Assembly: GCA_017619615.1 (NCBI GenBank)
Contig: JAFZRY010000005.1
Location: 1 to 64,000, forward strand
Reading direction: 5' to 3'
DNA: 64,000 bases
From: Lachnospiraceae bacterium
GTDB taxonomy: Bacteria > Bacillota > Clostridia > Lachnospirales > Lachnospiraceae
The notes beneath the pieces are model-generated. The model was not told the origin of the DNA. It saw only the letters and a program-made list of their open reading frames with translations, and ran no database searches. The position numbers and the translations under genes were made by a program. Every line of letters starts with the position of its first letter. Within the stretch, counting starts at the first letter, position 1. Shown in pieces: positions 33,514-41,505 of the stretch.

Positions 33514-34473
33514 ATGCCCTTAGTCACCAGTTCCGAAATGTTTGCGAAAGCCTACAACGGCGGTTACGCCATCGGCGCTTTTAACGTCAACAACATGGAG
33601 ATCATCCAGGGCATCACCGAAGCCGGCAAAGAGCTGAACGCCCCCCTGATCCTGCAGGTGTCCAAGGGCGCCCGCGCGTACGCGAACCCCATCTACCTGA
33701 AGAAACTGGTGGAAGCGGCCGTGGAAGACACCGGCCTGCCGATCTGCCTGCACCTGGATCACGGCGATTCCTTCGAGACCTGCAAGAGCTGCATCGACGG
33801 CGGCTTCACCTCCGTCATGATCGACATGTCCGCGGCCCCGTTCGAGGACAACATCGCCGTCACCAAGCAGGTGGTGGAATATGCGCACGACCGCGGCGTG
33901 GTCGTGGAAGCCGAGCTGGGCACGCTGGCCGGCATCGAGGATGAAGTGAGCCACGCGGTGGGTTCCTACACCCGTCCCGAGGACGTGCAGGAATTCGTGG
34001 AGCGCACCGGCTGCGACTCCCTGGCCATCGCCATCGGCACCAGCCACGGCGCCTACAAGTTTAAACCCGAGCAGTGCACCCGCGATGAGAACGGCATCCT
34101 GCAGCCCCCGCCCCTGCGCTTCGATATCCTGGAAGAAGTGTCCCGCCGCCTGCCCGGTTTCCCGATCGTGCTGCACGGCTCTTCCTCCGTCCCGCAGGAA
34201 TTCGTGAAGATCATCAACACCTACGGCGGCGCCATGCCCGATGCGGTGGGCGTGCCCGAGGATCAGCTGCGCCAGGCGGCCCGCATGGCGGTCTGCAAGA
34301 TCAACATCGACTCCGATATCCGTCTGGCCATGACGGCCACCATCCGCAAGTATTTCGCGGAGCATCCGGCGGATTTCGATCCCCGCCAGTACTTAAAGCC
34401 CGCCCGCGCCGCCGTGAAGGCCATGGTCGCGCACAAGCTGGTGAACGTGCTGGGCTGCGACGGCAAGGCCTGA
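33514..34473 (+). CDS. fba: Fructose-1,6-bisphosphate aldolase, class II
   Basis: 319 residues. The zinc and substrate-binding blocks are clear: LHLDHGDSFETCKSCIDGGF, DMSAAPFEDNI, EAELGTLAGIEDE, IAIGTSHGAYKF, LHGSSSVPQEF and KINIDSDIRLA. It cleaves fructose-1,6-bisphosphate to two triose phosphates and works in reverse for gluconeogenesis. I place the start at ATG 33514, ten bases after AGGAGG. Codon use is strongly biased, as expected for high expression. Divergent from fbp; a family B hairpin follows the gene. Confidence 0.96.
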   Translation: MPLVTSSEMFAKAYNGGYAIGAFNVNNMEIIQGITEAGKELNAPLILQVSKGARAYANPIYLKKLVEAAVEDTGLPICLHLDHGDSFETCKSCIDGGFTSVMIDMSAAPFEDNIAVTKQVVEYAHDRGVVVEAELGTLAGIEDEVSHAVGSYTRPEDVQEFVERTGCDSLAIAIGTSHGAYKFKPEQCTRDENGILQPPPLRFDILEEVSRRLPGFPIVLHGSSSVPQEFVKIINTYGGAMPDAVGVPEDQLRQAARMAVCKINIDSDIRLAMTATIRKYFAEHPADFDPRQYLKPARAAVKAMVAHKLVNVLGCDGKA

Positions 34474-34496
34474 TATTTGCCGCAACTGATACGACC

Positions 34497-34522
34497 GCAG
34501 GGGCCGATGGCCGTCGGCCCCT
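34497..34522. repeat. Family B hairpin repeat after fba
   Basis: GGGGCCGA and TCGGCCCC form a stem with a short GGCCG-containing centre. TGATGGTATTTT follows, so it may also act as the fba terminator. Confidence 0.7.
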
Positions 34523-34573
34523 GATGGTATTTTGCCTGACAGCAACAAATCGTTATACAAGGAGCATTACTTC

Positions 34574-35863
34574 ATGCGTTATGTCATGAAAGGCGGCAAC
34601 CCCTTAGCCGGGGAAGTCACCATCAGCGGAGCAAAGAACGCGGCGCTCGGCATCCTGGCGGCAGCCATCATGTCCGACGAGACCGTTACCATAGAGAACC
34701 TGCCGGACGTCCGCGACGTGGCCGTCCTGCTGGACGCCTTCCGGGAGATCGGCGTGCTGGTCGACCGGGTGGACCGCCACACCGTCAAACTGAACGGCGG
34801 CAACATCTTCACCGCCTGCGCGGACAATCCGTCCATCCGGAAGATCCGGGCGGGCTATTACCTGCTGGGCGCTCTCCTGGGCAAGTACCACCACGCGGAG
34901 GTCGCCATGCCCGGCGGCTGCAACATCGGCACCCGTCCCATCGACCAGCACTTAAAGGGCTTCCGCCTGCTGGGCGCCGTGCATGAAAACAACAACAGCC
35001 GGGTGATCCTGGACGCGAAGGACCTGCACGGGGCGCATATCTATCTGGACATGGCTTCGGTGGGCGCCACCATCAACCTGATGCTGGCAGCGTCGCTGGC
35101 CCGCGGCACCACGATCATCGAGAACGCGGCCAAGGAGCCCCACATCGTGGACGTGGCCAACATGCTCAACTCCATGGGCGCGAAGATCAAGGGCGCCGGC
35201 ATGGACGTGATCCGCATCACCGGCGTGGAGAAGCTGCACGGCACGGAATACACCATCATCCCGGACCAGATCGAGGCGGGGACGTTCATGATGGCCGCGG
35301 CCGTCACCAAGGGCGACGTGACCGTGAAGCGCATCATCCCCCAGCACATGGACGCCATTTCCGCCAAGCTGCTGGAAATGGGCTGCGAAGTGATCGAGCA
35401 GGGCGACTCCATCCGCGTGGTGGGCCGGCCGACCCTGTATTCCTGCAACGTGAAGACGCTGCCGTACCCCGGCTTCCCGACCGACATGCAGCCCCAGATG
35501 GGGGTCGCGCTGTGCCTGGCGGAGGGCGTGGGCACCATCACCGAAAGCATTTTCGAGAACCGCTTCAAATACGTGGACGAACTCAGCAAGATGGGCGCGG
35601 ACACGGAAGTGAAGGGCTCCATCGCCATCTTCAAGGGCAGCGGTCCGCTCAAGGGCGCCGAACTGGTCGCACCGGACCTGCGCGCCGGCGCCGCGCTGGT
35701 GCTGGCCGGCCTGGCCGCCGAGGGCATCACCGTGGTGGACCAGGTGGACTACGTGCTGCGCGGATACGAGGACTTTGACAAGAAGCTGCAGGGACTGGGA
35801 GCGGAGATCCGCTTGGCTGAAACGGACGAGGACGTCAAGAAGATCAAGTTCCAGATCAGTTAA
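34574..35863 (+). CDS. murA: UDP-N-acetylglucosamine 1-carboxyvinyltransferase
   Basis: 429 residues. First committed enzyme of peptidoglycan precursor synthesis: transfers enolpyruvate from PEP to UDP-GlcNAc. The sequence opens GGNPLAGEVTISGAKNAALG and contains the active-site loop PGGCNIGTRPIDQHLKGF with Cys at about 116, so the enzyme should be fosfomycin-sensitive. Start at ATG 34574, about ten bases after AAGGAG. Followed after 64 bases by metK; only a family B hairpin lies between. Confidence 0.96.
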   Translation: MRYVMKGGNPLAGEVTISGAKNAALGILAAAIMSDETVTIENLPDVRDVAVLLDAFREIGVLVDRVDRHTVKLNGGNIFTACADNPSIRKIRAGYYLLGALLGKYHHAEVAMPGGCNIGTRPIDQHLKGFRLLGAVHENNNSRVILDAKDLHGAHIYLDMASVGATINLMLAASLARGTTIIENAAKEPHIVDVANMLNSMGAKIKGAGMDVIRITGVEKLHGTEYTIIPDQIEAGTFMMAAAVTKGDVTVKRIIPQHMDAISAKLLEMGCEVIEQGDSIRVVGRPTLYSCNVKTLPYPGFPTDMQPQMGVALCLAEGVGTITESIFENRFKYVDELSKMGADTEVKGSIAIFKGSGPLKGAELVAPDLRAGAALVLAGLAAEGITVVDQVDYVLRGYEDFDKKLQGLGAEIRLAETDEDVKKIKFQIS

Positions 35864-35873
35864 AGAAATACGC

Positions 35874-35893
35874 AGGGCGGCCGCTGGCCGCCC
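35874..35893. repeat. Family B hairpin repeat between murA and metK
   Basis: GGGCGGCC and GGCCGCCC around a four-base centre, followed by GCTTT. No SAM riboswitch is visible in this 64-base gap. Confidence 0.7.
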
Positions 35894-35927
35894 GCTTTGA
35901 CCCCGGTCACACGGAAAGGACATATTT

Positions 35928-37115
35928 ATGGAAAGAAAACTCTTTACCTCCGAATCGGTCACCGAAGGACATCCCGATAAAATGTGCGATGCCATCTCCG
36001 ACGCCATCCTGGACGAGCTGCTGAAGCAGGATCCGCAGAGCCGCGTGGCCTGTGAAACGCTGACCTCCACCGGGTTCGTCGTCGTCATGGGCGAGATCAC
36101 GACCAAGGGCTATGTCGACATCCAGAAAGTCGTGCGCGACACGGTGCTGGAGATCGGCTACGACCGGGCCAAGAAGGGCTTTGACGGGCAGAGCTGCGCG
36201 GTCTTCACCGCCATCGACGAGCAGAGCCCCGACATCGCCATGGGCGTGAACGACGCGTTGGAGGAGCGCGGCGAGGGCCTGGCGGACAACATCGGCGCCG
36301 GCGACCCGGGCATGATGTTCGGCTACGCCTCGAACGAGACGCCCGAGCTGATGCCGTATCCCATTTCGCTGGCCCACAAGCTGGCGCGCCGTCTGACGGA
36401 AGTGCGGAAAAACGGCACGCTGCCTTATCTGCGGCCGGACGGCAAAACGCAGGTGACCATCGAATACGACGAGGACGGGCGCCCCTACTCCATCGACAAC
36501 GTGATCGTTTCCGCGCAGCACGCCCCGGAAGTTTCGCAGGAGCAGCTGCACGCCGACATCAGGCAGTACGTGCTGGATCCGGTCCTGCCCAAGGAGATGT
36601 TGACGGAGCGCACGCGCTTCCTGATCAACCCGACCGGGCGCTTCGTAATCGGCGGGCCGCAGGGCGATTCCGGCCTGACCGGCCGCAAGATCATCGTGGA
36701 CACCTACGGCGGCATGGCCCGCCACGGCGGCGGCGCGTTCTCCGGCAAGGACCCGACCAAGGTGGACCGCTCGGCGGCTTATGCGGCGCGCTACGTGGCC
36801 AAGAACATCGTGGCCGCGGGCCTGGCGGACCGCTGCGAGCTGCAGCTGGCCTATGCCATCGGTGTCGCGGAGCCCACGTCCGTGCAGATCGACACGTTCG
36901 GCACCGGCAAGATCAGCAATGAAAAGCTGGTGGAGATCGTGCGCAAGCATTTCGACCTGCGTCCGGCCGGCATCATTAAGATGCTGGACCTGCTCCGGCC
37001 CATCTACAAGAAGACGGCCGCGTACGGGCACTTCGGCCGGGAGGACGAGGATTTCACCTGGGAGAAAACGGACAGGGCGGAAGAACTGAAGCAGTATCTG
37101 CCGCAGAATGCATAA
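35928..37115 (+). CDS. metK: S-adenosylmethionine synthetase
   Basis: 395 residues. Makes SAM from methionine and ATP. Signature blocks: [19 protein letters not shown] at the N-terminus, the [12 protein letters not shown] loop and the P-loop-like [19 protein letters not shown]. Normal length. AAAGGA precedes the ATG by about eight bases. Followed by a strong terminator, so murA-metK may be one transcript ending here. Confidence 0.97.
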   Translation: MERKLFTSESVTEGHPDKMCDAISDAILDELLKQDPQSRVACETLTSTGFVVVMGEITTKGYVDIQKVVRDTVLEIGYDRAKKGFDGQSCAVFTAIDEQSPDIAMGVNDALEERGEGLADNIGAGDPGMMFGYASNETPELMPYPISLAHKLARRLTEVRKNGTLPYLRPDGKTQVTIEYDEDGRPYSIDNVIVSAQHAPEVSQEQLHADIRQYVLDPVLPKEMLTERTRFLINPTGRFVIGGPQGDSGLTGRKIIVDTYGGMARHGGGAFSGKDPTKVDRSAAYAARYVAKNIVAAGLADRCELQLAYAIGVAEPTSVQIDTFGTGKISNEKLVEIVRKHFDLRPAGIIKMLDLLRPIYKKTAAYGHFGREDEDFTWEKTDRAEELKQYLPQNA

Positions 37116-37151
37116 GCGGCGGAAACGGATGAGTACACACAAAATAATAAG

Positions 37152-37183
37152 CGGGCGGTTCCTGAAAAGGACCGCCCGTTTTC
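37152..37183 (+). terminator. Terminator of metK
   Basis: CGGGCGGT and ACCGCCCG flank an inner TCC/GG pairing and are followed by TTTTCTG, 37 bases past the metK stop. Confidence 0.88.
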
Positions 37184-37280
37184 TGTGAACAATACCGGAT
37201 AATAATGAATAATGGGTATAAGAATGCGTCAATTTTCATCACAGCAAAGAAAAGGTTTCACACACGAATTCCGGGTTCCC

Positions 37281-37289
37281 TGATACAAT
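37281..37289 (+). promoter_or_regulatory. Extended -10 promoter of the toxin transcript
   Basis: TGATACAAT is a TGn-extended -10 element; no good -35 is seen. A 10-bp stem (CTGCCCGCTC/GAGCGGGCAG, 37294-37328) begins almost at the predicted start, a usual trait of type I toxin mRNAs. Confidence 0.6.
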
Positions 37290-37414
37290 AAAACTGCCCG
37301 CTCCGGCGTGAGTACGCAGAGCGGGCAGGGCTTGCCGGGACAGGGCGGTCGACTCCTCGCGCGTGGAGGAGTGCTGTTTCCTCCTCCGATCCTTTAGGGA
37401 AAGGGGGTGGTGCC

Positions 37415-37501
37415 ATGAACGTTGCATTCAGTGACCTGATTCAGTTAGGTATACTGATCGTGGCAGTCATTGCATTATGTTTGAAACATAAAAACAGGTA
37501 A
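37415..37501 (+). CDS. Candidate type I toxin, 28-residue hydrophobic peptide
   Basis: Encodes MNVAFSDLIQLGILIVAVIA followed by LCLKHKNR: a short polar start, one hydrophobic helix and a basic tail. This is the form of membrane-acting type I toxins and 'putative holin-like toxins' of Firmicutes. The ribosome site AAAGGGGGTGG is strong. The leader contains stem-loops, including ACTCCTC/GAGGAGT and a CCTTT/AAAGG pairing that can cover the ribosome site. An antisense promoter and a minus-strand terminator overlap the 3' end of the gene. Toxicity is inferred, not shown. Confidence 0.68.
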   Translation: MNVAFSDLIQLGILIVAVIALCLKHKNR

Positions 37502-37580
37502 CCGCCGCCTCCCTTCAGCCGGAACGGCAGGTTACCTGTCAATCCGCGCGAGGAGCACCGTCTCCGGTAAGCTCATTTGC
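37488..37580 (-). ncRNA. Candidate antisense antitoxin RNA
   Basis: The promoter at 37587-37615 should start a roughly 90-base RNA that ends at the terminator at 37490-37538. It is convergent with the toxin mRNA and complementary to its last codons and 3' region, as in txpA/RatA-like modules. Confidence 0.6.
37490..37538 (-). terminator. Terminator of the antisense RNA
   Basis: CAGGTAACC (37495-37503) and GGTTACCTG (37530-37538) form a perfect 9-bp stem. On the minus strand it is followed by TTTTTATG. The same stem would cap the 3' end of the toxin mRNA. Confidence 0.75.
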
Positions 37581-37586
37581 GTCTTG

Positions 37587-37615
37587 AATATATCCCGATT
37601 TGCACGAAAAGTCAA
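37587..37615 (-). promoter_or_regulatory. Promoter of the antisense RNA
   Basis: On the minus strand TTGACT (37610-37615), 17 bases and TATATT (37587-37592), a near-consensus element with no ORF downstream on that strand. Confidence 0.8.
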
Positions 37616-37662
37616 GAAAAAACGCATGCAACGGCAACCCTTGTGCTGCATGCATTTTTGTA

Positions 37663-38556
37663 TTACCGTTCCCACCTTCCGGCGGCGCCGCAGGGCAGGA
37701 CCAGCTGCAGTTTCCGGGCTTCCGCCGTGCCGGTGACGGGGAGGCCGATCTCGTCCGCGGTGACGCGGCCGCCGAAGCGGCTGACCAGTTCGCGGCTGAG
37801 GAAATAGCGCAGGACGCCGGGCTGGAGGCCGGTGGTGTATGCGTTGATCAGGAAGAAAAGGAGCTCGTCGCTCAGAATCTCCGTGCAGGCTTTGATGAGC
37901 GGGTGGACGGTCTCTTCGATCTTCCAGAGTTCGCCCTTGGGGCCGCGGCCGTAGGAGGGCGGGTCCATGATGACGGCGTCGTAGCGTTTGCCGCGGCGGG
38001 CTTCGCGCTCCACGAATTTCATGCAGTCATCCACGATCCAGCGGACCGGCGCCTCGCCCAGGCCACTGATCTGCGCGTTTTCCCGGGCCCAGTTCACCAT
38101 GCCCTTGGAGGCGTCCACGTGGGTGACGGAAGCGCCGGCGCGGGCGGCGGCCAGGGTGGCGCCGCCGGTGTAGGCGAATAGATTCAGGACATGGACGGAG
38201 CGGCCTTCCCGCACGGCGCCGCGGATCAGGGCGGAGAACCAGTCCCAGTTGGCGGCCTGCTCCGGGAAGAGCCCGGTGTGCTTGAATTTGAACGGCTTCA
38301 GGCGGAATCTCAGATCCAGCGGCTCATACGCGATCTCCCATTCGTCGGGCAGGTCAAAGAACTCCCACTCGCCGCCGCCTTTCGCGGACCGGTGGTAATG
38401 CGCGTTGGGATGCTTCCACCCCGGCAGCGTCTTCGCGCCTTCCCAGATCACCTGCGGATCCGGCCGGACCAGCGCATACCCGCCCCACCGCTCCAGTTTT
38501 TCTCCCGCAGCGGCGTCCAGTACCTCATAATCTTTCCATTTATCAGCCAGGATCAT
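37663..38556 (-). CDS. SAM-dependent methyltransferase, RlmI/RlmK-like
   Basis: 297 residues. Class I methyltransferase fold with SAM-binding loop LNLFAYTGGATLAAARAGA (about 130-150), THVDASKGMVNWARENA and catalytic DPPSYGRG (about 210). This combination is that of rRNA cytosine methyltransferases related to RlmI, though without an N-terminal PUA domain. I start at ATG 38556 (MILADKWKDYE) behind GGGGAGGG; the longer frame to 38709 translates palindromic repeat sequence and is not credible. Transcribed alone. Confidence 0.85.
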   Translation of the reverse strand: MILADKWKDYEVLDAAAGEKLERWGGYALVRPDPQVIWEGAKTLPGWKHPNAHYHRSAKGGGEWEFFDLPDEWEIAYEPLDLRFRLKPFKFKHTGLFPEQAANWDWFSALIRGAVREGRSVHVLNLFAYTGGATLAAARAGASVTHVDASKGMVNWARENAQISGLGEAPVRWIVDDCMKFVEREARRGKRYDAVIMDPPSYGRGPKGELWKIEETVHPLIKACTEILSDELLFFLINAYTTGLQPGVLRYFLSRELVSRFGGRVTADEIGLPVTGTAEARKLQLVLPCGAAGRWER

Positions 38557-38575
38557 ATCCGTCCCTCCCCGCCCC

Positions 38576-38605
38576 TTTATACCACAGACCCGCGCCGGGA
38601 AGCAA
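38576..38605 (-). promoter_or_regulatory. Promoter of the methyltransferase gene
   Basis: On the minus strand TTGCTT (38600-38605), 18 bases and TATAAA (38576-38581). The -10 lies about 20 bases before the start codon. Confidence 0.6.
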
Positions 38606-38610
38606 GGAAA

Positions 38611-38721
38611 GAATGAGGCCACTGGGGGACGGTTCCGGGTGGCACTGCCGGAAGGAACCGTCCCCAAATGGCACTGCCGGAAGGAACCGTCCCCAAATGG
38701 CCTCCCCAAATGGCCTCATTT
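38611..38721. repeat. Tandem family A repeats
   Basis: GGGGGACGGTTCC is followed by two directly repeated units of about 30 bases (CACTGCCGGAAGGAACCGTC plus CCCAAATGG) and then CCCCAAATGGCC; the block starts AATGAGGCCACT and ends GGCCTCATT, closing the outer palindrome. Confidence 0.82.
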
Positions 38722-38726
38722 CGCAG

Positions 38727-38755
38727 TTGTTTTTTCGGAAAAGTTGGGGTATGAT
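38727..38755 (+). promoter_or_regulatory. Promoter of murC
   Basis: TTGTTT (38727-38732), 17 bases and TATGAT (38750-38755). A 7-bp stem (ACTCCGG/CCGGAGT, 38762-38780) begins at the predicted start of the transcript. Confidence 0.7.
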
Positions 38756-38808
38756 GAAGATACTCCGGAAGGCCCGGAGTAAATTGATTGTAAAGAGGAA
38801 GCGCAGAC

Positions 38809-40245
38809 ATGTTGGATGTCAAGAATGATAAAGGGTTTCGGGTAGATTTCGGCCATCCCTGCCGGGTCCATTTCATGGGGATCGGCGGGATCAGCATGAG
38901 CTCGCTGGCCAGGTTCCTGGTGACGAAGGGATTCCAGGTGAGCGGGTCGGATAAGATGGAAGATAAGATCACGCTGAGTCTGCGGGAGCTGGGCATCCCG
39001 ATCGCGATTGGGCAGAAGCCGGAGAACATCACGGACGATATCGTCTTCTGCGTCAATACCGCCGCGGTGCATGCGGATAATCCCGAGTACATGGAGGCGG
39101 TGAGGCGCGGCCTGCCGATCCTGACGCGCGCGCAGCTGCTGGGGCAGATGATGGCGCAGTATCCGGACTCCTACGGCATCGCCGGCACGGACGGCAAGAC
39201 GACTACCACCGGCATGGTGACGGAGATCCTGCTGGCGGCGGGGACCGACCCCACCGTATCCATCGGCGGCCTGCTGGAGAGCATCGGTGGCAACCTGCGC
39301 ATCGGCCAGAGCGATTATTTCGTGGCGGAAGCCTGCGAATATACGAACAGCTATCACGAGATGTTCCCCCGCGTGGGCATCATCCTGAACGTGCGCGAGG
39401 ACCATCTGGACTTCTTCGGCACCATGGAGAACATCCGGAGATCCTTCCGGCATTACGCGGAAAACGTGGATCCGGAAGGCGTCCTGATCGTGGAGAGCGA
39501 CATCGACCGGCTGGAGGAGATCACGGAAGGCCTCGAATGCCGGGTCATCACCGTGGGCAAGAGCCTGACGGACGATTACAGCGCGCAGAACATCGAAAGC
39601 ACCAGGCTGGGGCTGGGCCGCTTTGACTTCTATAAGGGTGACGAATGCCTCGGCCGCATCGAACTGGACGTACCGGGCGATCACAACGTGACCAACGCCC
39701 TGGCCGCCGGCGCCGCCTGCCTGGAGGACGGGATCCCGTTTGAGGCCGTGAAGCGCGGCCTGGAGGGCTTCAAGGGCGTGCACCGCCGCTTCGAAAAGCG
39801 CGGCATCCTGCGCGAGGACATCGTGGTGATGGACGACTTCGGCCACAACCCCGAGGAGATCCTGGCGACCTGGAAGGTGGCGCACCGCTATCCGTACCGC
39901 CTGACCTGCATCTTCCAGCCCTACACCTACAGCCGCACGCGCGACAGTTTCGACGACTTCGTGGACGTGCTGTCGCACTACGACCGGGTGGTGATCTCCG
40001 ACATCATGCCCGCCCGCGAGACGGACAGTCTGGGCATGCATTCGTCCCAGCTCGTGGACGCGCTCACCGCGCGGGGCGTGGAGGCGTACTACATCCCGAC
40101 GTTCGACGCGATCGTAAAATTTTTATTAAAAAATTCGGTCAACGGCGACATGTTGATAACTACCGGCTGCGGAAACGTGGACCTGGTGGCGGATGCGCTG
40201 GTCGCGTCCGACTTATGCACATCATCCACCGCCAAGACGCTGTAG
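38809..40245 (+). CDS. murC: UDP-N-acetylmuramate--L-alanine ligase (MurC-type)
   Basis: 478 residues. Adds L-alanine to UDP-MurNAc. The N-terminal Rossmann motif FMGIGGISMSSLA, the ATP loop GTDGKTTTT (about 123) and the C-terminal block DDFGHNPEEI fit the Mur ligase family and MurC best. Two positions that are usually histidine in MurC (GTHGK and GHHP) are Asp and Asn here, so it is a divergent member. The last 45 codons contain an A/T-only run and DnaA boxes. A hairpin at 40325-40362 probably ends the transcript. Confidence 0.88.
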   Translation: MLDVKNDKGFRVDFGHPCRVHFMGIGGISMSSLARFLVTKGFQVSGSDKMEDKITLSLRELGIPIAIGQKPENITDDIVFCVNTAAVHADNPEYMEAVRRGLPILTRAQLLGQMMAQYPDSYGIAGTDGKTTTTGMVTEILLAAGTDPTVSIGGLLESIGGNLRIGQSDYFVAEACEYTNSYHEMFPRVGIILNVREDHLDFFGTMENIRRSFRHYAENVDPEGVLIVESDIDRLEEITEGLECRVITVGKSLTDDYSAQNIESTRLGLGRFDFYKGDECLGRIELDVPGDHNVTNALAAGAACLEDGIPFEAVKRGLEGFKGVHRRFEKRGILREDIVVMDDFGHNPEEILATWKVAHRYPYRLTCIFQPYTYSRTRDSFDDFVDVLSHYDRVVISDIMPARETDSLGMHSSQLVDALTARGVEAYYIPTFDAIVKFLLKNSVNGDMLITTGCGNVDLVADALVASDLCTSSTAKTL

Positions 40246-40325
40246 GACCGGTGGATAACCCCGCTTAAAAAGCCATTGCGGCACAACGGAAATTGACCTT
40301 ATCCACAATTTCCACCCTATTCACA
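40115..40325. other. DnaA-box cluster beside an A/T-only stretch
   Basis: A 21-base run of A/T only (40115-40135) is followed by DnaA boxes. Perfect matches to TTATNCACA: TTATGCACA (40213-40221, plus) and TTATCCACA (40299-40307, plus). One-mismatch sites: TTATCAACA (40151-40159, minus), TTATCCACC (40250-40258, minus) and CTATTCACA (40317-40325, plus). The cluster spans the end of murC and the gap before dnaD-dnaC. It may be a DnaA-controlled regulatory site, a titration site or an origin-like element. Confidence 0.65.
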
Positions 40326-40362
40326 GGAGGCCTGAGGCCCCGTCCGGGGGCCGGGGCCTCCT
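40325..40362 (+). terminator. GC-rich hairpin after murC
   Basis: AGGAGGCC and GGCCTCCT enclose an inner GGCCCC/GGGGCC stem. Only CTTGC follows, so termination may be weak; it also separates the DnaA boxes from the dnaD promoter. Confidence 0.5.
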
Positions 40363-40363
40363 C

Positions 40364-40391
40364 TTGCACTCCCGGAAAACTGTGCTATACT
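40364..40391 (+). promoter_or_regulatory. Promoter of dnaD-dnaC-prs
   Basis: TTGCAC (40364-40369), 16 bases and TATACT (40386-40391), with GGAGG before the dnaD ATG. The nearest DnaA box ends 38 bases upstream of the -35. Confidence 0.7.
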
Positions 40392-40419
40392 GGGAACGTG
40401 CGCGGAGGTTTTTGGGAAG

Positions 40420-41502
40420 ATGCGTATCGAAGGCCTTTATCCGACAGGCTACACGTCGGTTCCACATAGTTTCATAGACCGGTTCATGGTGTCCGCAAAC
40501 GGTGAGTTCGTCAAAACTTACCTTCTTTTGCTGCGCCTGAGCGAAAGCGGGGATCTGAGCATCTCCGAACTGGCCGACCGGCTCCGGCAGACCGAAGGCG
40601 ACGTCCGGCGGGCCCTCAAATACTGGGCCGGCCAGGGCCTTCTGCGCCTCACCGAAAAAGGCGGCGAACTCGAAAGCGTCTCCGTGATGTTCCCGGCCGC
40701 GGACGAAAAAGCCGCGCCGGTCTCCGTATCGGAACCCTCCCCGGCCGCCGCGAAAACCCCGGCGCCTGCGGCCCCCCCGGCCGCGGAAGAGCCCCCCGCC
40801 CCGGCCTCCGGACCGGCCCCGGCCCGCACCTTCACCGCGGAGCAGCTCAAGGCCCTCAAGGAAAAGCAGGACTTCGACCAGCTCCTCTTCGCCCTGGAGC
40901 ACTACCTGGGCCGCACCCTGAGCAACCGCGACGTGGACCTCATGGCCTACCTGTACGACACCCTCGGCTTCCCCGGCGAAGTCCTGGAATATCTCGCCGA
41001 ATACTGCGTGGAGCGCTGGGAACGCGAAGATAAAAAGAAAGACTACCGCCTCATGCGCTACATGGAGACCGTCGCGCTGAACTGGCACAGCAAAGGGGCG
41101 GTGACCCTGGAACTGGCCAAGCAGCAGGCTTCCCGCTTCGCGCAGGACTCCGCCTCCTACGCGGCCGTCGCCAAGGCCCTGGGCCTGGTGGGCCGCCAGC
41201 TGACAGACAACGAATGCCGCATGGTCTCGTCCTGGACCACGGACCTGAAAATGCCGCAGGAACTCATCCTGGAAGCCTGCGACCGCACCATCCGCCGCAA
41301 AAACACCCCGGACCTGCGCTATGCGGAAGGGATCCTGAAGAGCTGGCAGGCGGAAGGCATCGCCTCCCTTGCCGCCCTGAAGGAATGGGAGGCCGCCCGC
41401 CCGAAGAAGGGCAAAGCGGCCGCCGGGACGGCCCCCAAAGGCGCCTACCAGAGCTCCCTGCAGGACATCGATTACGCCAAACTGCTGGATAAAAAGGACT
41501 GA
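40420..41502 (+). CDS. dnaD: DnaD-domain replication initiation protein
   Basis: 360 residues. An N-terminal winged-helix region (about 1-85: SISELADRLRQTEGDVRRAL), a Pro/Ala linker (about 105-140) and a helical DnaD/DnaB_2-type domain (about 150-225) containing LSNRDVDLMAYLYDTLGFPG and the YxxxIA-like part around YRLMRYMETVALNWHSKG, followed by a second helical repeat (about 235-310). In Firmicutes such proteins act in helicase loading and primosome assembly. The gene lies three bases before the DnaC/DnaI-like loader, which supports the role. Confidence 0.85.
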   Translation: MRIEGLYPTGYTSVPHSFIDRFMVSANGEFVKTYLLLLRLSESGDLSISELADRLRQTEGDVRRALKYWAGQGLLRLTEKGGELESVSVMFPAADEKAAPVSVSEPSPAAAKTPAPAAPPAAEEPPAPASGPAPARTFTAEQLKALKEKQDFDQLLFALEHYLGRTLSNRDVDLMAYLYDTLGFPGEVLEYLAEYCVERWEREDKKKDYRLMRYMETVALNWHSKGAVTLELAKQQASRFAQDSASYAAVAKALGLVGRQLTDNECRMVSSWTTDLKMPQELILEACDRTIRRKNTPDLRYAEGILKSWQAEGIASLAALKEWEAARPKKGKAAAGTAPKGAYQSSLQDIDYAKLLDKKD

Positions 41503-41505
41503 GCC

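Noticed and set aside
35864..35927. Possible SAM riboswitch before metK
   Set aside because: The gap is only 64 bases and contains just a family B hairpin; no SAM-riboswitch core can be seen.
37663..38709. Longer methyltransferase start at 38709
   Set aside because: The additional 51 codons translate palindromic repeat and promoter sequence, while ATG 38556 has a ribosome site and matches the family's start.
40115..40325. Calling the DnaA-box cluster the chromosomal origin
   Set aside because: No dnaA, dnaN or rpmH nearby and no clear switch of gene strand at this point, so the origin claim is not supported.
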